From Tamlana flava (GTDB taxonomy: Bacteria > Bacteroidota > Bacteroidia > Flavobacteriales > Flavobacteriaceae): a DNA stretch of 64,000 nucleotides. The notes beneath the pieces are model-generated. The model was not told the DNA's origin, did not search any database, and worked only from the letters and a program-made list of their open reading frames with translations. A program made the translations under genes and the position numbers. The DNA lies in assembly GCF_041287255.1 (NCBI RefSeq), contig NZ_JBGGTX010000001.1:964001-1028000 (forward strand), written 5' to 3'. Below are positions 35,800-44,365 of this stretch, piece by piece; position 1 is the first letter of the stretch, and each line of letters opens with the position of its first letter.

Positions 35800-36780
35800 A
35801 TGACACAAGAAGAAGCCTTAGAAAAATTGGAGTTAGAAACTGGAGCTAGCCAACAAGAGATAAAACAGCAGTATCAAGAGTTTTATAATGAGTTTCAGAT
35901 TCGGATTACCAATGCTCCAACGACTCATCAAAAAAGCCTTTATCAAAAAAAACTAAAACAACTTGAGGAGGCCTTTAATGTACTTACTGGCCAAAGCACC
36001 GAATCAATAGACAGTGAAATACCATGGACTAGTCCAGGAGAAACAACATTAAAGCAAAATATTGAACATTCAATTACTAAGGCTGAAGCATTAAAAATAC
36101 TTGAATTGGTCGAACCATATTCTCTTTATGAATTAAAAATATCCTATGATAATAAACGCAACTCTTACCAACAAAGTTATGATGCAGCTCCAACGGAGTC
36201 ATTAAAAAAAACCATTAAGACAGAAGCCGATTATATAAAACTGGCTGCAGAGTTTTTAAAGCCCCTTGCAGAAAGAAGTAGGGAAAAAATAACAGTAGAA
36301 CAAAAACCACAATCAGTTCCAAAAACAAAAGAATCAACTATAGGGGTGCCTAATAAAAATAAAACTTATAATATATCCAAAGGTATTAATTTTGAAAAAA
36401 TAAAAAATCTCAGGAGAATGGCATTAATATTCTATATTTTGTACGTTTTATCGCTTATTTGGGTGATTTTTGTAGAGGATGTTTACGGCCATTATAATAG
36501 ATTTAGAGATATATTATTTATTTCCATCTTGGTTCATTTGATATTTTGTATTGGCAATGTAGTTTCAAACTATAAATTAATTACAAAAGTTGTTTTGAAT
36601 AAGTCCTGGGTTGGTATTTTTTTATTCTTGGGGATTTTTTTATTGCCATCAGAAATTTTCTCTATTAAATTAGGTGTTTTTTCGCTATTTCTTGTTTTGG
36701 GCCCCTATTCGCTAAGTGTTATTTATTTACACTACAAATTAAACCAAATACAAGTTGCCCAAACTAATAAGGGAAATTAA
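35800..36780 (+). CDS. J-like multi-pass membrane protein (paralog 6)
   Basis: 326 residues. J-like start (EALEKLELETGASQQEIKQQ; the HPD site reads QIR), SEIPWTSPGE, then a second, divergent J-like unit (TKAEALKILELVEPYSLY onward, about 88-150). A linker is followed by about four membrane segments from residue 207 to 310 (LIFYILYVLSLIWVIFV; ILFISILVHLIFCIG; WVGIFLFLGIFLLP; LGVFSLFLVLGPYSL) and a short hydrophilic end. It has no large extracytoplasmic domain, unlike the other members, so it could be a membrane partner or channel-like subunit. This is speculation from topology. Confidence 0.83.
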   Translation: MTQEEALEKLELETGASQQEIKQQYQEFYNEFQIRITNAPTTHQKSLYQKKLKQLEEAFNVLTGQSTESIDSEIPWTSPGETTLKQNIEHSITKAEALKILELVEPYSLYELKISYDNKRNSYQQSYDAAPTESLKKTIKTEADYIKLAAEFLKPLAERSREKITVEQKPQSVPKTKESTIGVPNKNKTYNISKGINFEKIKNLRRMALIFYILYVLSLIWVIFVEDVYGHYNRFRDILFISILVHLIFCIGNVVSNYKLITKVVLNKSWVGIFLFLGIFLLPSEIFSIKLGVFSLFLVLGPYSLSVIYLHYKLNQIQVAQTNKGN

Positions 36781-36884
36781 AAACATTTTGAAAAATTATC
36801 AAAAAATAGAGCATTTGAAATATAATAATTTTAATTACTTATCCAAAGAGATTACAAAATCTATATAAAAACTCTTGAGATATT

Positions 36885-38612
36885 ATGACCAAACAAGAAG
36901 CCTTAGAAAAATTAGAGTTGGAAACTGGAGCTAGCCAACAAGACATAAAACAACAATATCAAGAGTTTTATAATGAGTTTCAGTTGCGTATCACCAACGC
37001 ACCCACTACACATCAAAAAACACTCTATCAAAATAAACTCAAACAGCTAGAGGAGGCTTATAGTGTGCTTACTGGCAAAAGTATAGAATCAATGGATAGT
37101 GAAATACCTTGGTCCAGTCCAGGAGAAACATTATTAAAGCAAAATATAGAACATGCAATTACCAAGGCTGAACCTGAAACACCTAATGAAAAACAACCTG
37201 AATCTTCTAAAGAAAAGATAACGAAAACAAGAGCTTTAAGTCTTTTGGAGCTAAAAGAACCATTTACTAAGTTAATGTTGACTAAAGCTTTTAAGGCAAA
37301 GAAAAAAGTTTACGAAAAAAGTAAGACCAAACATACAGATAAACAATTTATTCAAGCACTTGATGAGATACTTAATAAACAACAACAGGCTTACGAATTA
37401 CTGTTACCTCTCGCTTTGGCAGACGAAGTAAAACTTACTGAAAATAAAGGACGTAATAGTTCTATAATATGGGTCTTGCTAATTTTGGTTATAGTTACAA
37501 TCACTATATGGATATTAAAGCCCTGGGCAGATAAGATTGATCCTAAGATAGAAAAGCAATTTACTACCTTAAAAGCTCAGGCAGATTTATTGGTTAAAAG
37601 AAATGAATTGAATGAAGCCTTAGAAGGATATAAAAAAGCATATGCTTTAATCCCAAACCAAGAGGTAAATGATAGTATTGCCTCTATAAAAAGGCAGTTA
37701 GACGCTATAACAAAGAAAGAAGAAACAGATTGGGAAATAGCCAAGTCTACCAATACTATAGATTCCTATCAAAATTATTTGGAAACCTACCCAAATGGTA
37801 AGTTTCTGAATGAAGCTTCCAATGCCATATCATCTATAAAAAAAATGGCAATAGAAATGAGACAAAAAGAGGAAAATGATAAATTGAAAAAAGCCTTGGT
37901 TGAAATAAACAATATCCCTGACAACTTACCAAAAGAAATAAAAAAAATAGTTAAAGACATGGTTTATGTAAAGGGAGGTTCATTTATTATGGGGTGCACA
38001 AGTGAACAAAAGGATTGTGAGGACGATGAATATCCTCCACATCAAGTTACTTTGAGTAATTTTTTTATTGGAAAATACGAAATAACAAGGGTTCAATGGA
38101 ATTCATTAATGGGATATATGCCTGATAATGAATCATTGTCTTGTGAGCAGTGTCCTATAACAAGTTTAAGCTGGTATAATGTTCAAGATTTTATAGTTAA
38201 ATTAAATGATTTAACAGGTAATGATTTTCGTTTACCTACAGAAGCTGAATGGGAATATGCTGCTCGTGGAGGTATGAAATCTAAAAATTATATATACTCA
38301 GGAAGTAACACGATCAGTGTTGTTGGCTCTGAAAGTTCAAATAAACCGGTAGGTTCATATAAAGCTAATGAGTTAGGGCTTTATGACATGACTGGTAAAA
38401 CTGCCGAATGGTGCCAAGATTGGTATGACGAAGATTATTATGATAATAGCCCTACTATAAACCCCACAGGGCCAAATACCGGTGAACGGCGAGTTTTACG
38501 TGGATCTGGTGCAAGAAAGATATGGATGAGAAATTCTAATCGTGGAATGATGAATCCAGATTATGGAGGCTTCATCACAGGTTTTCGCTTGGTTATTAAT
38601 ACACCTCATTAA
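36885..38612 (+). CDS. J-like membrane protein with SUMF/FGE-like domain (paralog 7)
   Basis: 575 residues. J-like start (EALEKLELETGASQQDIKQQ; QLR, no HPD), SEIPWSSPGE, second J-like unit at about 117-180 (TKTRALSLLELKEPF), membrane segment about 192-212, KPWADKIDPKIEKQF, a TPR-like unit and one WEIAKSTNTIDSYQNYL repeat. The SUMF/FGE-like domain starts near 358: GGSFIMGCTSEQKDCEDDE, FRLPTEAEWEYAARGG, GLYDMTGKTAEWCQDW, GFRLVI. The CxxCP pair is CEQCP. The region where FGE has its redox Cys reads VLRGSGARKIWMRNSNRG, so no FGE chemistry is expected. Note GKTAEW instead of the usual GNVxEW. Confidence 0.87.
   Translation: MTKQEALEKLELETGASQQDIKQQYQEFYNEFQLRITNAPTTHQKTLYQNKLKQLEEAYSVLTGKSIESMDSEIPWSSPGETLLKQNIEHAITKAEPETPNEKQPESSKEKITKTRALSLLELKEPFTKLMLTKAFKAKKKVYEKSKTKHTDKQFIQALDEILNKQQQAYELLLPLALADEVKLTENKGRNSSIIWVLLILVIVTITIWILKPWADKIDPKIEKQFTTLKAQADLLVKRNELNEALEGYKKAYALIPNQEVNDSIASIKRQLDAITKKEETDWEIAKSTNTIDSYQNYLETYPNGKFLNEASNAISSIKKMAIEMRQKEENDKLKKALVEINNIPDNLPKEIKKIVKDMVYVKGGSFIMGCTSEQKDCEDDEYPPHQVTLSNFFIGKYEITRVQWNSLMGYMPDNESLSCEQCPITSLSWYNVQDFIVKLNDLTGNDFRLPTEAEWEYAARGGMKSKNYIYSGSNTISVVGSESSNKPVGSYKANELGLYDMTGKTAEWCQDWYDEDYYDNSPTINPTGPNTGERRVLRGSGARKIWMRNSNRGMMNPDYGGFITGFRLVINTPH
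37053..37243 (+). repeat. 191-bp near-identical segment, copy 2
   Basis: Partner of 32684-32874 (two mismatches in 191 bp). A shorter related stretch (aagcaaaatattgaacat and flanks, near 36052) is found in the gene at 35800. Confidence 0.85.
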
Positions 38613-38675
38613 AACATTGATTAAATTTCCTGTAAAATTTGTAGAATGAGTTAAAAAGCTAACTATATAAATTAA

Positions 38676-39485
38676 ATGAACAAACAAGAAGCCTTAGAAA
38701 AATTGGAGCTGGAAGTGGGAGCCAGTGAGCAAGATATAAAAAAGCAATATCAAGAGTTTTATAACGAGTTCCAGATGCGTATTACCAATGCGCCAACTAC
38801 TCACCTAAAATCACTCTACCAGAAGAATTTTAAACAGCTAGAAGAAGCTTATAGTGTACTTACTGGCCAAGAAACAAGTTCTTTTGACAGTGAAATCCCA
38901 TGGGTGTCACCAGGACAAACAGAAGAAAATCTAAACTCAATTAACGAAGCATTGAAATTAATAGGTTTTGAAAAACCATATACTATAAGTAATTTAAATG
39001 TTGCATATGGAAAGAAAAACACCCAAATAACAACAGCTCATTTTAACTCTCAATATGTTGGAGGTAACCTTGAAAAAGATATAAATAAGCTTAATAACGC
39101 TTATGATATATTGCTTAATTTTATCTCAAAAGAAGTTCAAGGACAGATCGTTTCTGTTTTTATTAATGATACTGAGTTGATACCGAGTTCGGCTAAAAAC
39201 CCTAATCAGTATCTTGTAAAAGTTAATCAAGAATTTAGAATCACCTATAAACTAACTAAAGAGCTAAATTTGATACCAAAAAACTTTACGGAGTCTATTT
39301 TTTTAGTTGATGGACCCGAAATGTCAGTTATTAACCCCTTATCTGATACTTCCAACTTTAAAAAAATATATTCCTATTTATTTAAAATAAAGAAAAGTTG
39401 TAGATGTACTATTGTAAATGCTTTTAAAGATAAGCATGGTTTGTTGTACCACTCAGAACCAATAAATCTACTAGTTAGGAGTTAA
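38676..39485 (+). CDS. J-like protein without membrane segment (paralog 8)
   Basis: 269 residues. J-like start (EALEKLELEVGASEQDIKKQ; the HPD site reads QMR), SEIPWVSPGQ, then a second J-like unit (SINEALKLIGFEKPYTISN; about 90-150). There is no hydrophobic segment, so it is probably soluble. The C-terminal 110 residues are beta-rich with VNQEFRITYKL, VDGPEMSVINP and KKIYSYLFKIKK, a pattern weakly like the BatD-like module of paralog 3. It may be a shortened version of that gene that lost the transmembrane part. Confidence 0.8.
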   Translation: MNKQEALEKLELEVGASEQDIKKQYQEFYNEFQMRITNAPTTHLKSLYQKNFKQLEEAYSVLTGQETSSFDSEIPWVSPGQTEENLNSINEALKLIGFEKPYTISNLNVAYGKKNTQITTAHFNSQYVGGNLEKDINKLNNAYDILLNFISKEVQGQIVSVFINDTELIPSSAKNPNQYLVKVNQEFRITYKLTKELNLIPKNFTESIFLVDGPEMSVINPLSDTSNFKKIYSYLFKIKKSCRCTIVNAFKDKHGLLYHSEPINLLVRS

Positions 39486-39540
39486 TTATTATTTCCCTGT
39501 CTGAGATTCTTGGATTAAGTAGAGTTTTTAATATGAAAAT

Positions 39541-39963
39541 ATGAAAGTAACTATTGACAGTTTATATATCGAGCTTAATCTAGTAACATACAACGATGGT
39601 CTCAATTTCGGAAGGTTTTTTGAAGACACTAAAGTAGTAGACTATACCATTTCATTGGGTCAAGACCATTTTTTGTCCTTAATGGAAGATTTTTACAACC
39701 AAGTTAGAAATGAAATTAAAGCAGATGATGAAGCTATGAACGACACTTCGGATTTTTCAGAATCGGGTTATTGTTCACTTCAAGAACTATTTAACCATGA
39801 AGTTGCTTTTTCAGAAATTGTAAAGGCGCATTTGGGCAGACCTTTATTGGCAAAGTTGTTTTTAAATTCATCGAATCCCAACTATATTATTAATAGTATA
39901 GATGAAATAGAAGTCACTAACGAAATTTTTCTTAAAGGCAGGGCATTTAAGAAAAAACTTTAA
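39541..39963 (+). CDS. Unknown small acidic protein (140 aa)
   Basis: An ATG-started soluble protein, MKVTIDSLYIELNLVTYND onward, acidic overall, with a Lys-rich end (FKKKL). It has no signal peptide and no recognised family. It is the last plus-strand gene of the J-like series, 55 bp after it, and overlaps the convergent gene by 17 bp. Its size and acidity are like many immunity-type proteins, but no toxin partner is visible, so I do not call it one. Confidence 0.65.
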   Translation: MKVTIDSLYIELNLVTYNDGLNFGRFFEDTKVVDYTISLGQDHFLSLMEDFYNQVRNEIKADDEAMNDTSDFSESGYCSLQELFNHEVAFSEIVKAHLGRPLLAKLFLNSSNPNYIINSIDEIEVTNEIFLKGRAFKKKL

Positions 39964-40612
39964 AATAGTTTTTTCTAATGTAATTTAGAATATTGGTAAA
40001 AATATTGGTCTTTTTATTTACATCAAAAGTAGAAAGGTACTTTTTTGTTTTTTCAGGCAAATTGACAGTTTCGTAATCATACATTGAAATCCAATCGAAC
40101 TGAAAAATGGTAAAACCATTAAAACATTCAATTGGGATTAGATCAAATGCTTTTAAGGTTATCAAAAAGCGATCGAGGCCTCCATAAGGAAAATTTCCTG
40201 TAGAAAATCGAACAACCCCTTTGGAATCTCCAACCTTTATCAATTCATCCATATTTACTTCAAATCCAATCTCAAGATAGTTCAGCAGATTAGATACCGG
40301 TTCTAATTCGTTGATATACAGCTCTAATTCTTCCACATATATTGACTCCAAATCGCTGTAATCATGGTTGAATTGTATATATTTTGTCAAAAACTCATGG
40401 GCGTACCTAGGTATTATTGACAGGTATCGTCTCACTTCTTGTTCATATGGTTCAAGTCCTTTGTTTATATATTCAAGAGGTTCACTTTCAGCTCTTTTAA
40501 CTATTAGATTTCGGTCATAGTTAAGTTTTCTAGAATTCACCATATAATGATAGAGCTTTTTGAAATCCTCAAATTTTGAGGGGGTATTAATTTGAAATTC
40601 AACGTACAACAT
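39947..40612 (-). CDS. Unknown protein (221 aa)
   Basis: A soluble protein rich in aromatic and acidic residues (LYVEFQINTPSKFEDFKKLY; ELELYINELEPVSNLLNYL; FTIFQFDWISMYDY). No signal peptide, membrane segment or known motif is seen. It starts 5 bp after the gene at 40618 and is last in a four-gene minus-strand operon (42322 to 39947). Confidence 0.7.
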   Translation of the reverse strand: MLYVEFQINTPSKFEDFKKLYHYMVNSRKLNYDRNLIVKRAESEPLEYINKGLEPYEQEVRRYLSIIPRYAHEFLTKYIQFNHDYSDLESIYVEELELYINELEPVSNLLNYLEIGFEVNMDELIKVGDSKGVVRFSTGNFPYGGLDRFLITLKAFDLIPIECFNGFTIFQFDWISMYDYETVNLPEKTKKYLSTFDVNKKTNIFTNILNYIRKNYFKVFS

Positions 40613-40617
40613 ATTCT

Positions 40618-41250
40618 TTAACTATTAAACCGCTTACTATCTAACATTTGTTTGGCTTTGTTTTTAACACCTTTTCTCTGCGTATTCTCCAGAACAAAAG
40701 ATAATAACTCAAGGCTCATATCCTTATGGTCTAGCAGCATATTTTGTATGCGTGTATTACCATGAGTAACGACGTTTTTAACCAGATTGTCGGTTATGGC
40801 ATGTTCCAGTAATTGTATGCGATATGTTTCCGAAGGTTCATCAACCACACCGCGCTTTTTCAAAATACGAGGGTCTTCAAAAGCAGGTAATTGAACAAGT
40901 AGTTGTTCCAACGTTTCAACCAGTTCTTTACGAGTTTTAAAACTATAGGTAGCATAAGGTTGGCACCAATCTACACTATTGTCCATTTCATTGGTATGTT
41001 CATTAAAATCCTCAATAAAATTTAAAACAAGTAGTTCATAAGAACCATCTAAATCGCGTTCGGGTTTCCAGGACACATCAATTAACCGTTTTAAATCATG
41101 GTGTTTTAAATGCAATAAAGTTGGGCTGTCAAAATACTGCTCATTACCGGCAACGGGATCGACTTCATACAATTGATTGTACTTTATTTGCCAACCCTCC
41201 GGAACACGCAAAGGTTGTAACCATATATCATAGTTTTGTCGGTGGCTCAT
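40618..41250 (-). CDS. Unknown protein with helical C-terminus (210 aa)
   Basis: Begins MSHRQNYDIWLQPLRVPEGW; the first half is mixed alpha/beta and the last 60 residues are helical (HGNTRIQNMLLDHKDMSLELLSF) and resemble a HEAT- or ankyrin-like helical pair. Its start lies inside the end of the upstream gene (23-bp overlap), which suggests translational coupling. No function can be assigned. Confidence 0.7.
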   Translation of the reverse strand: MSHRQNYDIWLQPLRVPEGWQIKYNQLYEVDPVAGNEQYFDSPTLLHLKHHDLKRLIDVSWKPERDLDGSYELLVLNFIEDFNEHTNEMDNSVDWCQPYATYSFKTRKELVETLEQLLVQLPAFEDPRILKKRGVVDEPSETYRIQLLEHAITDNLVKNVVTHGNTRIQNMLLDHKDMSLELLSFVLENTQRKGVKNKAKQMLDSKRFNS

Positions 41251-41692
41251 AAGTTTTAGAATCGATTATGTGTTTTAATATTTCCGCTCGTTCATCATCT
41301 ATAAACTTTAAATCAGGAAGTATATCAGCTTTGGGGTGAATATGTTTTTGTAAAGGGTGTGTACCTCTTGCAAACTGTTCTAAAATGTCAAATCCTTCCT
41401 TATAGTCACACATGGCCAAACATAAAGCGGCTCCATACACAGTGTCTTCATTCTTATTTTTGGTATAAGGTAATAAAATGGTTTTATCCACATCTCGTAA
41501 TCCTGCTTTTATCAATAGTTCTAGTGTGTAAATAGGATTTATATCCTTACTTGCAAACTCGATTGCTATTTTAGAACCATACTGTTGTATAAGTTTAAAT
41601 ACATTGGGCAAAAACCAATCGACATCTTCTGGACTAAAACCGTGGAGCGACTTTTCAAGAGAATTGTATTGTTTTTCAAACTCCTGCCACAT
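41228..41692 (-). CDS. HEAT-like helical protein (154 aa)
   Basis: A wholly helical small protein: WQEFEKQYNSLEKSLHGF, PNVFKLIQQYGSKIAIEFA, YTLELLIKAGLRDVDK, DTVYGAALCLAMCDYKEGF. The helix-pair spacing resembles a short HEAT-type solenoid. It is coupled to the gene at 40618. No signal peptide; cytosolic. The role is unknown. Confidence 0.68.
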   Translation of the reverse strand: MWQEFEKQYNSLEKSLHGFSPEDVDWFLPNVFKLIQQYGSKIAIEFASKDINPIYTLELLIKAGLRDVDKTILLPYTKNKNEDTVYGAALCLAMCDYKEGFDILEQFARGTHPLQKHIHPKADILPDLKFIDDERAEILKHIIDSKTYEPPTKL

Positions 41693-41710
41693 ATATAATT
41701 CTTTTTATGA

Positions 41711-42322
41711 TTAATTTTTGTCTACCAACAACTCTTCCGCCGTTTTAGCGCCATAGTCTTCGATAAGATAGTCGCGGAGTTCTTTGATAACTCTTAACCA
41801 GTTATCAATATCATCAACATCTTGATGTCTATTAGGATTTGCAATAATTTTATCCAAGTAATCCAATAAAGTCTCTCCTTTACCATCTACTATTTCAATA
41901 GCATTCACATCTATGGGAAACTCTTCACTATCCTCCAATAGAAACTCGTCAAATATTTCGGTCATCAAGCCAAAATCTACCACACGTTTTAAAAAATGGG
42001 TGGGATATGGTAATTCGGTTTTTTTTGAAGATTCGAGTTCACAGACGAAACAATTGGAATAGGTGTTCCAGAATTCTAAAATCTGTTGTTTATAATTGGG
42101 TGTGTCACGGGTAATACCCAAATGGTAAAGAAATATATCTTCAATTTTTTCACCACCATTATCATAACCAAAATTTATATCGAGTGAGAGACATATTTTA
42201 CTAGCTATCATTTCTACTTCACTTGAACCATTTTCAGTTTTAATACAATTGGTTTGTGCTGCTAAGGGCAGGGTAACTAAAATAAAAACAAGAGCAATAC
42301 GAAAGTGTTGTAGATTTTTCAT
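41711..42322 (-). CDS. Secreted unknown protein, paralog of 46081-46710
   Basis: 203 residues from the ATG at 42322 (a TTG four codons earlier is less likely). Signal peptide MKNLQHFRIALVFILVTLPLAAQ. The mature part has a conserved Cys pair (YSNCFVCE) and the block DVNAIEIVDGKGETLLDYLD, a turn similar to an ankyrin unit, ending RDYLIEDYGAKTAEELL. The gene at 46081 encodes the same protein type with the same blocks, so a duplication has occurred inside the island. The function is unknown. Confidence 0.75.
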   Translation of the reverse strand: MKNLQHFRIALVFILVTLPLAAQTNCIKTENGSSEVEMIASKICLSLDINFGYDNGGEKIEDIFLYHLGITRDTPNYKQQILEFWNTYSNCFVCELESSKKTELPYPTHFLKRVVDFGLMTEIFDEFLLEDSEEFPIDVNAIEIVDGKGETLLDYLDKIIANPNRHQDVDDIDNWLRVIKELRDYLIEDYGAKTAEELLVDKN

Positions 42323-42441
42323 GGTTAATAGCAATGTTTAAAGGCTTCAATTTAATTATTTTGATCATAAAACCCTACTTATCAGTGCCATTTACATTTT
42401 TTTAGGTTGTGGGGTTCGTTTTATTAAACTAAATTGGTTGT

Positions 42442-43467
42442 ATGAAAGTAAAAATAAAACCAAGTAAACAAATAATAACAACTTTTTTTCTTTTGTTTAT
42501 TTTAACAGCCAAAGGATATGCACAAGAAGCCGTCAAACCCACAAATGAAGATAAAGCACTGGTGCGAAACCATATAAAAAAAGTGCATAGAAGTGTAAAT
42601 GGAGGCTATTGGTTTTATGTTCCTGGAACATATAAGGAACATCAATCCTGTAAAGATTGTGAAGTTATTAAGTTATATGATTACTACTTGGTAGACAAAA
42701 ACCTGAACAAGGTTATAGAAACCCCATTTTACTTGAATGAATTTTTATACGACCAATATGCTTACGGTGATAGCCCTTTTGAAGGCTTTTACCAGATGGA
42801 ATACCGCCCTTATATGGTTTGGGTTTGGACGAATGATAAAGCCGTAACAGCTTTTCCGTATAGAAATGATGACTATACCAGACATAGTTGTTGTTATGCC
42901 TTACTCAATACCAAAACCGGGAAATTGCAAACCGACTTTGAGTTTTTGGAGTTTAGATGGGAAAATGAAGAATATGGTACCATTCCTGTCTCTACCCACG
43001 ATGATAATGCTCATAAAGACGAGTTGCAAAATCCGGATAAATGGGGTTATATCAATTTTGATGGCCAATGGGTAATAGAACCCAAATACTTTGGTGCAGA
43101 CCGTTTTAGTGAAGGTTTTGCCCAAGTGACAAAATGTACTGATACCTTGTATGCCAAACATTATACCTGTAGGGAATCGGCACAGGCCTTTATCAACTTA
43201 AAAGGAGAATTGATAACGGGTTTTGACTTTAGTGGTGCCAAACCATTTAGTGAAAGTATGGCCGTTGTTTCCATTCGTGATCCAGAAGAAAATGGCGTTA
43301 TAAAATATGGTTTTATAGATACCACAGGCAAGCAAGTAATAGATTTTATTTACTATGATGTAAATCCCTTCGATTTGGGAGCCGCTAAGGTCTATGATGG
43401 TCAAGAGTGGTTTTGGATTGATAAAAATGGCAACAAAACGGAAGAGCCTGTATATAAAATTGACTGA
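42442..43467 (+). CDS. Secreted WG-repeat protein
   Basis: 341 residues with signal peptide (MKVKIKPSKQIITTFFLLFI ... KGYAQ). The C-terminal half holds WG-type repeats: KWGYINFDGQWVIEPKYFG, SEGFAQVTKC, FINLKGELITGFDFSGAKPF, KYGFIDTTGKQVIDFIYYD and WFWIDKNGN. It is divergent from the secreted protein gene at 41711 and is the only plus-strand gene in this part. The same repeat type ends paralog 2 of the J-like family (22046). Ligand unknown. Confidence 0.82.
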   Translation: MKVKIKPSKQIITTFFLLFILTAKGYAQEAVKPTNEDKALVRNHIKKVHRSVNGGYWFYVPGTYKEHQSCKDCEVIKLYDYYLVDKNLNKVIETPFYLNEFLYDQYAYGDSPFEGFYQMEYRPYMVWVWTNDKAVTAFPYRNDDYTRHSCCYALLNTKTGKLQTDFEFLEFRWENEEYGTIPVSTHDDNAHKDELQNPDKWGYINFDGQWVIEPKYFGADRFSEGFAQVTKCTDTLYAKHYTCRESAQAFINLKGELITGFDFSGAKPFSESMAVVSIRDPEENGVIKYGFIDTTGKQVIDFIYYDVNPFDLGAAKVYDGQEWFWIDKNGNKTEEPVYKID

Positions 43468-43490
43468 TAAACATTTAAACCTTTAAAATC

Positions 43491-43553
43491 ATGAAATCAA
43501 TATTCGCAATAGTTTTTAATATCTGCCATACATGGGTTAAGTCAATAAAATAG
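43491..43553 (+). pseudogene. Remnant signal-peptide start
   Basis: A 20-codon ORF, MKSIFAIVFNICHTWVKSIK, begins like a signal peptide 23 bp after the WG-repeat gene, then stops. It may be the start of a lost gene. The rest of the 229-bp gap up to 43697 shows no gene. Confidence 0.25.
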
Positions 43554-43696
43554 CAATTTGGTATCTCTCAATTAAGTTTATAAACCACTATTATATGCCT
43601 AAAATAATCCTTTTTCAACTTGTGCATGTTCTTTATACAACATTTGAAGAATATATTAAACAAAGTCAACGTTACTGAATATATTAATAAAAATTA

Positions 43697-44098
43697 TTAT
43701 TGTATTGAATTGACTTCAGGTCCATATGAATAAATAGAAATGACTTTATCGTTTGTAACAAAAGTGATTTTTGTTAAATGGTAATTCTCATTTTCTTCTG
43801 GTAGTATATTTATTGTATCTAAAAAAATATTTGAATTTATTTTTAATTCTTTATTAATTGCATCTAATTCATTCTGAAATATGTACTTTAATTTAGAATC
43901 AGGTTGCTCTAGAAATTCTATAGTTTTTTCTTCCTTTTCTGTTGCATCATGAATATAAGTTGCATCAATTCCATTAAATTTTAAAAAAGCCATTTCTGGA
44001 TTGTCTTCAACCTTTGCTGATAAGTAATCAGGATATTTCTTTATTTGTCCATTCGCAAATTCAGGAACAATAATAAATGAGTCAAACTCTCTGGTCAT
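43697..44098 (-). CDS. Unknown small protein (133 aa)
   Basis: An ATG-started soluble acidic protein (MTREFDSFIIVPEFANGQIKK start), with beta-rich C-terminus (LTKITFVTNDKVISIYSYG). No signal peptide and no family recognised. It stands alone between two gaps of 229 and 267 bp. Confidence 0.6.
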   Translation of the reverse strand: MTREFDSFIIVPEFANGQIKKYPDYLSAKVEDNPEMAFLKFNGIDATYIHDATEKEEKTIEFLEQPDSKLKYIFQNELDAINKELKINSNIFLDTINILPEENENYHLTKITFVTNDKVISIYSYGPEVNSIQ

Positions 44099-44365
44099 AA
44101 TAATAAAAAGGATAATAATTAAGAATTATGAAATTTCTTTTTAAAAAAGACAAAAGTATAAATATTAAAATATATAGATATTCCTATTACTTTTTAATGG
44201 TGATTTAGGATTTTAAACATAGAACTTTTCTTATCCATACCTAAATTGAATAAACAGTTCAATTTCTTCGCCTTGGGCTTTGCAATAGAGTTTAAGACAA
44301 AGAAGCATTTTGGTTTGAAAAAAAGTAAATCTACGGAAGAGCACATTTATAAAAATATAGTAAAA

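Noticed and set aside
20206..38612. Diversity-generating retroelement with FGE/lectin-fold variable proteins
   Set aside because: FGE-like C-termini are typical targets, but there is no reverse transcriptase, template repeat or accessory gene in the window.
39541..39963. Toxin-antitoxin or immunity gene
   Set aside because: It is small and acidic, but no toxin partner or known immunity motif is visible.
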